Positions 1 to 7,017 of a stretch of 23,398 nucleotides of DNA are shown here, piece by piece. The translations under genes were made by a program, and so were the position numbers. The stretch covers positions 1 through 23,398 of the forward strand of contig JAWVFT010000030.1 in assembly GCA_033855775.1 (NCBI GenBank). Reading direction: 5' to 3'. Position 1 is the stretch's first letter. Each line of letters opens with the position of its first letter. The notes beneath the pieces are model-generated. The model saw only the letters and a program-made list of their open reading frames with translations. It was not told the DNA's origin and did no database searches. Source of the DNA: DASVTR01 sp033855775 (lineage in GTDB: Bacteria > Acidobacteriota > Blastocatellia > Pyrinomonadales > Pyrinomonadaceae).

Positions 1-1578
1 ATCGTCGACCTAGCTATCTTGAGCCTCGGAGCAATCAACGTTCCGATCTACACCACGCAGGCCGTCGAGCAGGTGCGCTTCATCCTTGAGGATTCGGGCG
101 CGCGTATGCTTTTCGTCTCCGGCCGAAAGGTCTTCAAGCACGCGCGCGCCGGAATCGAGAGCGTCGAGCAGCTTGAAAGGATCATCTTTTTTGAGGCGGA
201 TGCGGCGGAAAATGTCGAGCGCGGGATGACGCTTGAGACTCTGGAGAGCCACGGCGCAGAGCATGACGGCCGCGCGCCCGATGCTTACGACCGCTTTGTC
301 GAGACCGTCCGAGGCGACGACCTTGCGACCATCATATATACATCGGGCACAACGGGCGAGCCCAAAGGCGTCATGCTCACCCACGATAACTTCGTCTCGA
401 ACGTTCTCTCCATCACCGGCTCTTTGCCGATCTCTTCGGAAGACGTTTCGCTCTCGGTCCTGCCGCTCTCGCACATCTTCGAGCGCACGGTCTTTTACGT
501 CTTCTGCTGGAACGGCGTCTCTGTTTATTACTCGGCCTCTTTCGATCAGGTCGCCGAGCACCTGCGCGACGTTCGTCCGACGATCATGACGGCTGTGCCG
601 CGCCTCTTCGAAAAGGTCTATCATCGCATCGTCAAGAAGGGAACGAGCGCCGAAGGCTGGAAGCGCAAGCTGTTTGTCTGGGCGCTGGATGTCGGCCATC
701 GCTACGCGGAGTTGAAGGATAAAAGAAAACGTATCCCGCCGCTTCTTCAAGCGCAGCAGTCAGTCGCCAGCCGCCTCGTCTTCTCGAAGTGGCGCGAGGG
801 CGTCGGCGGTCGCTTGCGTTACTTCGTCTCCGGCGGAGCGCCGCTGTCGCCGACGCTCTCCTTCGCTTTCTGGGCCGCAGACATAGCCATCCTGCAAGGC
901 TTCGGCATGACCGAGACTTGCATCGTTTCGGCCAATCGTCCCGACGACAATAAGATTGGCTCGGTCGGCCTGCCGTTCCCCGGCATTGATGTCAAGCTGG
1001 CCGAAGACGGCGAGATTCTGGTGCGCGGGCCGAACATCATGCGCGGCTACTACGACCACCCGGAAGCGACCGCCGAAGCGATTAAAGACGGCTGGTTTTC
1101 GACCGGCGATGTCGGGCGCATGGACGAGCACGGCCATCTCTACATCACCGACCGCAAGAAAGACCTCTTCAAATTGTCGAACGGCAAATACGTCGCCCCG
1201 CAACTCGTCGAGAGCTTGATTACGCAGAGCCAGTTCGTCAGCCAGGTCGTCGTCGTCGGCGCGGGGCGCAAGCAGCCCGCCGCCCTGATTGTTCCAGACT
1301 GGGAAGAACTGCGCGGCGCGATGACGGACGCCGGACTCAATCCTCCCAAAGGCCACGAAGAATGGAGCCGCGACCCCGCGACCGTCAAGCTTGTGCAGCG
1401 CGACGTGGCGCAGTTGACGGCGGAGTTGGCCGACTATGAACGGGTGCGCCGCGTCCTGCTCCTGCCGCGCGAGTTCACCATCGACAGCGGTGAACTGACG
1501 CCCACGCTCAAGGTCAAACGACGCGTCATTGACGAGATGTACGGCAACCTGATTAACGAGCTTTATGGAACGGAGTGA
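1..1578 (+). CDS. Long-chain acyl-CoA synthetase (AMP-forming), 5'-truncated by window
   Basis: The enzyme activates a fatty acid with ATP to an acyl-adenylate and transfers it to CoA. The frame is open to the first base, and the first residues (IVDLAILSLGAINVPIY) are internal sequence of this family, so the start lies upstream and the TTG at 19 is not a real start. 525 residues are visible; family members are about 600. Adenylate-forming motifs appear in order: the P-loop YTSGTTGEPKG (nt 337-369), GFGMTET (898-918), the STGDVG/DRKKDLFKLSNGKY hinge region (about 1099-1194), and the C-terminal LKVKRR (1507-1524) that carries the catalytic lysine. The overall pattern is that of FadD15-type synthetases. 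No membrane segment is seen. It points toward the minus-strand zinc-finger gene and ends at a shared hairpin, so it is probably unrelated to the polysaccharide operon. Confidence 0.93.
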   Translation: MVDLAILSLGAINVPIYTTQAVEQVRFILEDSGARMLFVSGRKVFKHARAGIESVEQLERIIFFEADAAENVERGMTLETLESHGAEHDGRAPDAYDRFVETVRGDDLATIIYTSGTTGEPKGVMLTHDNFVSNVLSITGSLPISSEDVSLSVLPLSHIFERTVFYVFCWNGVSVYYSASFDQVAEHLRDVRPTIMTAVPRLFEKVYHRIVKKGTSAEGWKRKLFVWALDVGHRYAELKDKRKRIPPLLQAQQSVASRLVFSKWREGVGGRLRYFVSGGAPLSPTLSFAFWAADIAILQGFGMTETCIVSANRPDDNKIGSVGLPFPGIDVKLAEDGEILVRGPNIMRGYYDHPEATAEAIKDGWFSTGDVGRMDEHGHLYITDRKKDLFKLSNGKYVAPQLVESLITQSQFVSQVVVVGAGRKQPAALIVPDWEELRGAMTDAGLNPPKGHEEWSRDPATVKLVQRDVAQLTAELADYERVRRVLLLPREFTIDSGELTPTLKVKRRVIDEMYGNLINELYGTE

Positions 1579-1617
1579 GATAACAGACGGAGTGAGATAG
1601 TAGAAAGCCGAAAGGCC

Positions 1618-1659
1618 AAGGCCCAAAGTCAGGAACTGAGATGTCTGACTTTGGGCCTT
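1618..1659. terminator. Bidirectional intrinsic terminator between convergent genes
   Basis: A perfect 15-bp inverted repeat lies between two convergent stop codons. The left arm AAGGCCCAAAGTCAG (1618-1632) and the right arm CTGACTTTGGGCCTT (1645-1659) enclose a 12-nt loop. The flanks add further pairing: AAAGCCG (1604-1610) with CGGCTTT (1677-1683). The right flank is CTTTCGAGTTT, which is only moderately T-rich. Position and symmetry fit termination of both the acyl-CoA synthetase and the zinc-finger gene. Confidence 0.7.
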
Positions 1660-1681
1660 CTTTCGAGTTTCGCTTGCGGCT

Positions 1682-2002
1682 TTATTGCATTAGCGTCAAG
1701 CGTTCTTTCTCGTAGATGTTTTCGGCGAAACTCTCGATGCGCAGAAGGCTTCCGGCGAGCAGTGATTCGGCCAGATATTTCAGCGACGCGGGCATCTTCG
1801 ACTGCTCGTAGTTGACGGGCGCAAGCGGAGATTGGCGTGTCAGCAAGTGCAGTTCGGCGTCGCAAAAGTCGCAGCCCGCCAGATGATTCGTCACCTGTAT
1901 CTTCGCCTCGGAGGCAAGGCCCGCCACTCCGTATGAGAGCAATGTTTCCGCTGAAGGACAGGTGAGTTGTTTACAAAATGTAGTGAGTCTGTAAGTTTTC
2001 AT
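1682..2002 (-). CDS. Small zinc-finger protein, anti-sigma (ZAS)-like
   Basis: This is a 106-residue soluble protein. Cys15, His40, Cys44 and Cys47 form C-x24-H-x3-C-x2-C, with HLAGCDFC as the core, the pattern of zinc-binding anti-sigma domains such as RsrA and ChrR; an extra Cys10 is present. There is no transmembrane segment, so it would act in the cytoplasm. The remainder (residues about 55-106) resembles nothing I recognise. I chose the ATG at 2002 because GAGGGG sits just upstream at good spacing; a TTG four codons earlier has no such site. It is divergent from the sigma region 4-like gene at 2745, which makes a regulator/anti-regulator pair plausible. That pairing is inferred, not shown. 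It could also be an orphan zinc-binding protein. Confidence 0.7.
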   Translation of the reverse strand: MKTYRLTTFCKQLTCPSAETLLSYGVAGLASEAKIQVTNHLAGCDFCDAELHLLTRQSPLAPVNYEQSKMPASLKYLAESLLAGSLLRIESFAENIYEKERLTLMQ

Positions 2003-2744
2003 GATACCCCTCAAAGCCTAAGCCGTGCCTGCTGAATCCTCGTTTCCCCGGGTTCGACTGACGAAAGCGCCGTAGCAAAGGCAGTAAGGTGAAGGGCAAA
2101 AAAGACTACTCGGCGGCAACTATTGACCCTGATGGGCGCTTCGCTTGGTCAATCAAAGGAAAGCTTTAATTCTCGCCCATTTCCATAAGTTTCCAAACGC
2201 GCAAGCGCATTTTTATTGAATGAGGTCAATATTTTGAGGGAGGTGTAAAAAAATGTTGCTCATTTCACGGTTTGCTGCTACCATCTTTCCTGTCAGACCA
2301 AGGAGCCGACGCGCTCACTTGGTTCCCCTTCTCGGACGACCGCGTCTCTATCCCCTTCGCGGTTAACTGGCGCATCGTCTTCCGTCAAGGTCAAACAGTA
2401 AGGCCAGCGGGTAATGGATGTCTCTTCCCTGTGAGGTGTCTTAGATCATCGCCACCTGTACATCGTGTGCGGTTCCCACAAGCGCTGACTGCCACGACCC
2501 ATCGTTCCTTTCAACTCAGCGACAGGCGCGTTGCGCGCCCGCCAACGTTCGGCTTCGCCGATTGCCCCCGGCGAAACACGAGCCTCTGAGGGAAAGCGGC
2601 CCGGCACGCACACAAAACCGATGTTCATGAGCCTCTCGTATTCGTAAAGACAAGCCGACAAACGCGCCTAAAGCCTTGCACGACTCCGCTTCCTATATTA
2701 CAACTGTGAAATCTACCAGCGATCATCAACCGAAAGTTCCCGTT
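2003..2744. other. 740-bp divergent intergenic region with hairpins, no convincing gene
   Basis: No ORF here looks like a conserved protein. Visible structure: a hairpin ATTGACC (2122-2128) / GGTCAAT (2147-2153); ATTGA (2215-2219) / TCAAT (2226-2230); ACCAAG (2297-2302) / CTTGGT (2318-2323); GGCGCG-TTG-CGCGCC (2525-2539); and TTCGCCG (2554-2560) / CGGCGAA (2569-2575). The composition is more AT-rich around 2160-2260 than in the genes. It must hold the promoters of the two divergent genes, but I could not place a convincing -35/-10 pair. It may be a regulatory leader, a structured RNA, or a decayed element. Confidence 0.5.
2236..2366 (+). CDS. Possible small ORF (37 aa) with strong ribosome site
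   Basis: GAGGGAGGTG (2236-2245) is followed after a run of A by ATG at 2253, the best-looking Shine-Dalgarno/start arrangement in the window. The frame runs 37 codons (MLLISRFAATIFPV...) to TAA at 2364-2366. The product is arginine-rich and has no recognisable domain; the first 14 residues are hydrophobic. An antisense frame of 36 codons (2375-2265) covers the same stretch. It could be a real microprotein, a leader peptide, or the start of a gene that has been lost. The listed span includes the ribosome site; the coding part is 2253-2366. Confidence 0.2.
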
Positions 2745-3902
2745 ATGAGTGCCATTAAGGAACAACAACGCGCGCCGCAGCGCCCGTCCGCCGCTGAACG
2801 TCCGTCCAGAGGCGGCCACTGGGTCGAGAGTTTGCGCAACTCGGAGGTCAGCCGTCTCTGGACGGAGTTGCATCGTCTGGTCTGCTATCACCCGCTGGTG
2901 CGCGCCTCGCGCAGCGCCGGTCTGCTCGTCGAAGAAGGCACTCATAATGCTTACACAGACCTGACGCAGGAACTGTTCGTCCAACTGCTCAGCAAGGGAC
3001 GCTTTCAGCATTATCTGGACACAGAGATGACGGATTCCGAAATCGAATGCGAAATCGGGCAAATCGAGTTGACGAATCTGTTGACGGCTGAACTGCGCAA
3101 GCGTCACCCGGAATCCTATCGCCTCGCCCGCCGCATCTCGACGCTCATTCAATCCAGCGCCAACTTTCGTCGCTTCGATTCTTCCGGCCTCGACGACGAG
3201 CCGCATCGACGCCTCGCCGACCGCGTTTACGGATTGACCGAATGGCCCGCCTTGAAGCTCAAGCGCGAGACGCACGAGCTTGAGCAGCGCATCCATATGA
3301 TTCCCGTGCGCCAGCGCGACACGCGCATGGTCGGTTGCACGGGCGACTCGCAGGTCGTCATCAGCAATTCCGACCTCGAAGATTTGATTATCTCCGTGCT
3401 CGACGCGGCGGACTCGCCCGTGGATGTGCGCACGTTGCGCAGCCTCGTCATGTCGCGCTTGCCGGTGATGGACATTTATCTGGTGCCGCTCGGCGGCGAT
3501 GACAACGACGAAGGCGGCAACCAGTTTGAGCCGGTTGACGGCTGCGAGAATCCTGAGCAGAGCTTGCTGCGCCGCGAGTCCGAGCGCGAGGCCGCGACCT
3601 ACGTTGACCAATTCCTGCGCGGTTTGCATGAGACGGTGCGCGGCAAGATTAAGCAATACAATCGCATGCTCGGCGTGTTGTGGCATTGCTATCTCAGCCC
3701 GGAACACTCGACGCAGTTGGAAGTGGCCGCCACGCTGCAAGTCTCCGATTCGCTCGTCTCGGATTATCGTCGCCGCATCGAACAGGAATTGCGCGCGCTC
3801 TCCTTTTCGGAGATAGAAGAAGCGCGTCGTTTCGAGATGGCCTTGCGCGAGCGCGTGCGAACGCTGGTCTTGATTGGCGACGAAGAAGGCGTCGCGGTTT
3901 AA
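2745..3902 (+). CDS. Sigma-factor-like/HTH regulatory protein
   Basis: This 385-residue cytoplasmic protein has no membrane segment. Residues about 70-115 (LTQELFVQLLSKG onwards) vaguely recall sigma region 2. Residues 323-345 (QLEVAATLQVSDSLVSDYRRR) form a helix-turn-helix like sigma region 4 or LuxR-type, followed by a charged helical tail. The middle is acidic (GGDDNDEGG) and is not assignable. It is longer than ECF sigma factors, so the sigma label rests mainly on the C-terminal helix-turn-helix. The start is uncertain: I prefer the ATG at 2745; GTG at 2706 or TTG at 2676 would add 13 or 23 residues, and none has a good ribosome site. It is divergent from the anti-sigma-like gene and lies directly upstream of the polysaccharide genes, so it could control them. 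Confidence 0.5.
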   Translation: MSAIKEQQRAPQRPSAAERPSRGGHWVESLRNSEVSRLWTELHRLVCYHPLVRASRSAGLLVEEGTHNAYTDLTQELFVQLLSKGRFQHYLDTEMTDSEIECEIGQIELTNLLTAELRKRHPESYRLARRISTLIQSSANFRRFDSSGLDDEPHRRLADRVYGLTEWPALKLKRETHELEQRIHMIPVRQRDTRMVGCTGDSQVVISNSDLEDLIISVLDAADSPVDVRTLRSLVMSRLPVMDIYLVPLGGDDNDEGGNQFEPVDGCENPEQSLLRRESEREAATYVDQFLRGLHETVRGKIKQYNRMLGVLWHCYLSPEHSTQLEVAATLQVSDSLVSDYRRRIEQELRALSFSEIEEARRFEMALRERVRTLVLIGDEEGVAV

Positions 3903-3999
3903 GCCACGCGCGCGGCGGTTGTTGGCGACGGCTCATCTCGGTTACGCTTTGAGAGAGCCCCTGCAAGTTTTTCAAAGGGCCGGAGTCGCTCATGCGTGA

Positions 4000-4082
4000 G
4001 GGCTTCGCGTTTAGCTTAAACGCCGCCAGCCCGTCGAGCGAAGCATCTTGCGAGGCGCAACCATAGCTCGCGCTTCTTTTTT
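4000..4082 (+). terminator. Hairpin cluster and T-tract, probable terminator after the regulator gene
   Basis: GGGCT (4000-4004) and AGCCC (4028-4032) enclose a perfect GCGTTTA-GCT-TAAACGC hairpin (4007-4023). A second structure follows: GAAGC (4040-4044) and GCTTC (4072-4076) enclose TTGCG-AGG-CGCAA (4048-4060), and a run of six T follows at once (4077-4082). The second could be an intrinsic terminator or an attenuator in front of the polymerase gene. The outer stems are short, so strength is uncertain. Confidence 0.35.
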
Positions 4083-4098
4083 AGCGATAGCAAACTAA

Positions 4099-4125
4099 GG
4101 CCAACGCCATCGGCAGCGTTCGGCC
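4099..4125 (+). promoter_or_regulatory. Hairpin just upstream of the polymerase start
   Basis: GGCCAACGC (4099-4107) pairs with GCGTT-C-GGCC (4116-4125), leaving one bulged C and an 8-nt loop. It ends 12 nt before the ATG at 4138 and occupies the place of a ribosome binding site, which is otherwise absent. It may influence translation or simply be incidental in GC-rich DNA. Confidence 0.25.
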
Positions 4126-4137
4126 AGCGTGCCGCAG

Positions 4138-5706
4138 ATGTCAGGAAAACGCCCATTCACTGATTACGAGTCTGTCGTTCGTTCGCGCCCCGCGCGCTGG
4201 TGGGAAGACGAGGCTCAAGCCGAAACGGACTGGCCCGCCGCGCCCGCCGCCGATGAAACGGACTGGCCTTCGCCTGCTGCCGCCAAGCCTGACAGTGAAA
4301 CTCCGCCCGCTCTTATTTCATCAACGCAACCCGCGCCCGAAGTCGTCGCGCCCGCGCTCCCGAAGCAACAACAGTTGCGCTCGCGTCTCAAGCGCGGCCA
4401 CGCCTTCAGCTATCTGGGATTGTTTCTCTTCACCTTCGTCGTTTATTTTCGTCCCTACGAACTTTTCCCCGCGCTCTCTTCGCTGACATCGCTGGCCTTC
4501 TGGCTGGCCGTCGCCACGTGTGTCGCCTTCATTCCGTCGCAACTCGCCGCCGAAGGCACGCTGACGGTGCGCCCGCGCGAAGTCAATCTGGCTTTGCTGC
4601 TGTGTCTGGCGGGACTGCTTTCGATTCCGCTCGCCATCGAGCCGATTGAGGCTTGGACTAAGTTCGTTGACTTCATCAAGGTCATCGCGATGTTCATCGT
4701 GATGGTCAACGTGGCGCGCACGGAGCGTCGCTTGAAGTGGCTCATCCTGCTGGCGCTGGCGGTCAGCTTCGTCCTGAGCGTCGGGGCCATCAACGACTAT
4801 CGCCTAGGCCATCTGGGTGTGAAGGGCGACCGCATTGTCGGCATGATTTCCAATCTCTTCGACAACCCGAACGACCTCGCCCTGCATTTGGTGACGATGA
4901 TTCCGATTGCCGCCGGGCTCTTCTTCATGTCGCGCGGCCCGCACAAAAAGATATTCTACGGCGCGGGCGTCATCCTGATGACGGTTGCCACCATCTTCAC
5001 CTTTTCGCGCGGCGGTTTTCTGGCTTTGATTGTCGCCGTGCTCGTGCTGGCATGGAAACTTGGTCGCCGCAGTCGCATGTCGGTCATTGCCGCGGGGCTG
5101 TTTCTGGTCGTAGCCTTTTTCGCGTTCGCGCCGGGCAGCTATTCGGGCCGCATGGCTTCCATCCTCGACAACGATTTGGACACGAGCGGCTCCGCCACCT
5201 CGCGCCAGAATTTGCTGCTGCGCTCGATTCTGGTGACGGCCAGACATCCTCTGCTCGGCATCGGGATGAACAATTTTCACATCGTCTCGATTCATGAACA
5301 GGTCAGCCACAACGCCTACACGGAGGTCGGGGCGGAGATGGGCGTCCCGGCGATGATTGTCTACATCCTGTTCATTCTCGCTTCGCTCAAACGAATGCGA
5401 GAGATTGAGCGCGAGACGTTTGAGCGGCGGCGCAACCAGCGCGTCTTTTATCTCGCCGTCGGACTGCAAGCCAGCTTGATTAGCTACATGGTGAGCAGCT
5501 TCTTCGCTTCGGTCGCCTACCAGTGGTACGTCTATTATCTGGTCGGCTATGCCTTCTGCCTCTATCGCCTGCATGAAGCGGGCGGCATTCGTCAGAGCAA
5601 GCTGGCCGCGCCCAGAGCGCACGAGCCGGACGTGTTGGGAAGCGCGCCGCTTCCAAGTCGCGCCGCCGCGTTTGTGGGACACACGGCGACGAGGAACGGC
5701 GGCTGA
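4138..5706 (+). CDS. O-antigen ligase/polymerase family protein (Wzy-like)
   Basis: A polytopic inner-membrane protein (522 residues from this ATG) of the Wzy_C/O-antigen ligase family, which polymerises lipid-linked repeat units or transfers glycans in the periplasm. An unusual cytoplasmic N-terminal tail of about 85 residues rich in Pro, Ala and Asp precedes roughly ten hydrophobic segments starting at AFSYLGLFLFTFVVYF. Family signs include FSRGG after a membrane helix and the late periplasmic loop HNAYTEVGAEMG. A 14-nt exact repeat in the tail encodes ETDWP twice. GTG at 4129 is an alternative start; neither start has a ribosome site. Position beside GT2 and the flippase favours a Wzy role over lipid A-core ligase. 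It could also act on another acceptor. Confidence 0.8.
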   Translation: MSGKRPFTDYESVVRSRPARWWEDEAQAETDWPAAPAADETDWPSPAAAKPDSETPPALISSTQPAPEVVAPALPKQQQLRSRLKRGHAFSYLGLFLFTFVVYFRPYELFPALSSLTSLAFWLAVATCVAFIPSQLAAEGTLTVRPREVNLALLLCLAGLLSIPLAIEPIEAWTKFVDFIKVIAMFIVMVNVARTERRLKWLILLALAVSFVLSVGAINDYRLGHLGVKGDRIVGMISNLFDNPNDLALHLVTMIPIAAGLFFMSRGPHKKIFYGAGVILMTVATIFTFSRGGFLALIVAVLVLAWKLGRRSRMSVIAAGLFLVVAFFAFAPGSYSGRMASILDNDLDTSGSATSRQNLLLRSILVTARHPLLGIGMNNFHIVSIHEQVSHNAYTEVGAEMGVPAMIVYILFILASLKRMREIERETFERRRNQRVFYLAVGLQASLISYMVSSFFASVAYQWYVYYLVGYAFCLYRLHEAGGIRQSKLAAPRAHEPDVLGSAPLPSRAAAFVGHTATRNGG

Positions 5707-5764
5707 TGATTGATGAGCGAGTCTTGTGACGATTGATGAACGAGCCACTGAGAATGATTAACGG

Positions 5765-7006
5765 ATGAGACTTGAACTGGCAGCCTTAATCTGTTTCTGC
5801 TTGAGCGCGGCGGCGCTCCTCTACACGTATGCCGGCTATCCGTTGCTGGTGGCCGTCATCAGTCGCTTGCGCCCGCGCGCCGTTCGTCGCCGCGATTGGA
5901 CACCGGCGGTCAGCGTCATCATCACGGCTTACAATGAAGAGCGCGACCTCGCGGCCAAACTGGAAAACACGCTCGCGCTCGACTACGACTCCGGCAAGCT
6001 TGAGATTATCGTCGCTTCGGATTGCTCGACCGACCGGACGGACGAGATTGTTCGTCAGTACGCCGCGCGCGGCGTCTCTCTGCACAGGCAAGCGGAGCGG
6101 CAAGGCAAGACCGCCGCGCAGAATGCCGCGGTCGCGCAAGCGCATGGCGAGATTATTCTCTTCTCCGACGCGACGACGCTCTACCAGCCGGACGTGCTGC
6201 GCGTGATGATGCCAAGCTTCGCGGACGCCACGGTCGGCTGCGTCGCGGGCCGCCTCGTCTACGTTGACCCCGGCCAAACGAGCGTCGGGCAAGGCGCGCG
6301 TTCCTACTGGGGCTACGAAACTTTCCTGCGCAAGCACGAGAGCCGCGCCGGTTCTTTAATCGGAGCTTCGGGCTGCCTGTACGCCGTGCGCCGCTCGGCT
6401 TACGTGCCGATGTACCCGGAGGCGTGCAGCGATTTTTTGATTGCGACGAAGATGGTCGAGCAGGGCTTGCGCGCCGTCTACGAGCCAGCCGCCGTCTGCA
6501 CCGAAGAGACGAACCGGCGCACGGATAAGGAACTGCGGATGCGTGTGCGCGTCATCGCGCAGACTTACACGGACTTGTGGCGTCATCGCGCGATGATGAA
6601 CCCGCTCAGGAGCGGCTTCTACGCTGTGCAACTCATCTCTCACAAAGTCCTGCGCTACTTCGTGCCCGTGCTGCTCTTCCTGATTCTCGTTTCGTCAATC
6701 GCGCTCGCGCCGCGCTCATGGTTCTTCACGTTGGCAGTCGTCGCTCAAGCCGGTTGCTACGGGGCGGCGGGCCTCTCATGGTTGCTCGAACGCTTCGGCG
6801 TCCGTCGTTTGCGCCTGCTCGCGTTGCCGCAGTATTTCGTGCTCGCCAACCTTGCGTCGTTGATTGCCTTTTATAAATTCCTGCGCGGCGAACGCTACGC
6901 GCGTTGGGAGCCGATTCGTGAACCCGCCGCTGCTGCGGCCAACGCGCCCGCCGCGGCTAAGATGGCCGAGAGCGAGATGGCGGACGCGGCCCGCCAGCGC
7001 ATCTAA
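5765..7006 (+). CDS. Membrane-anchored family 2 glycosyltransferase
   Basis: 413 residues. An N-terminal membrane helix (residues 5-33) precedes a GT-A fold: VSVIITAYNEERD (49-61), ASDCSTD (84-90) with Asp86, FSDATT (133-138) holding the DxD-equivalent Asp135, ASGCLYAVRR (201-210), and Asp223 before FLIATKM as the likely catalytic base region. Three hydrophobic segments follow (about 299-370). The layout resembles processive or dolichol-phosphate-type GT2 enzymes that use nucleotide sugars on the cytoplasmic face of the membrane. The exact sugar cannot be read. It starts 58 nt after the polymerase, in a spacer containing a near-perfect 14-nt repeat, and ends 11 nt before the flippase, so co-transcription is likely. 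Confidence 0.85.
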   Translation: MRLELAALICFCLSAAALLYTYAGYPLLVAVISRLRPRAVRRRDWTPAVSVIITAYNEERDLAAKLENTLALDYDSGKLEIIVASDCSTDRTDEIVRQYAARGVSLHRQAERQGKTAAQNAAVAQAHGEIILFSDATTLYQPDVLRVMMPSFADATVGCVAGRLVYVDPGQTSVGQGARSYWGYETFLRKHESRAGSLIGASGCLYAVRRSAYVPMYPEACSDFLIATKMVEQGLRAVYEPAAVCTEETNRRTDKELRMRVRVIAQTYTDLWRHRAMMNPLRSGFYAVQLISHKVLRYFVPVLLFLILVSSIALAPRSWFFTLAVVAQAGCYGAAGLSWLLERFGVRRLRLLALPQYFVLANLASLIAFYKFLRGERYARWEPIREPAAAAANAPAAAKMAESEMADAARQRI

Positions 7007-7017
7007 AGAACGCTCAG

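Noticed and set aside
19..21. TTG as start of the acyl-CoA synthetase
   Set aside because: The frame continues to base 1 with conserved internal residues, so the gene begins outside the window.
2045..2062. GGTTCGAC as a tRNA T-loop
   Set aside because: No acceptor, D or anticodon stems can be formed around it and the T-stem does not pair.
2676..2699. TTGCAC / TATATT promoter before the regulator
   Set aside because: The spacing is only 12 bases instead of about 17, so it is not a credible sigma-70 promoter.
2625..3740. 371-residue minus-strand ORF
   Set aside because: It is antisense to the helix-turn-helix regulator gene, and its composition is that of a mirror frame. The sense frame has a coherent helical protein ending in a recognisable HTH.
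4083..4128. Cyclic-di-GMP riboswitch look-alike (GCGATAGCAAAC...)
   Set aside because: A GCAAAC-like stretch is present, but the paired GACGCAAAGCC-like half and the expected stems are not; it is better described as an unclassified hairpin.
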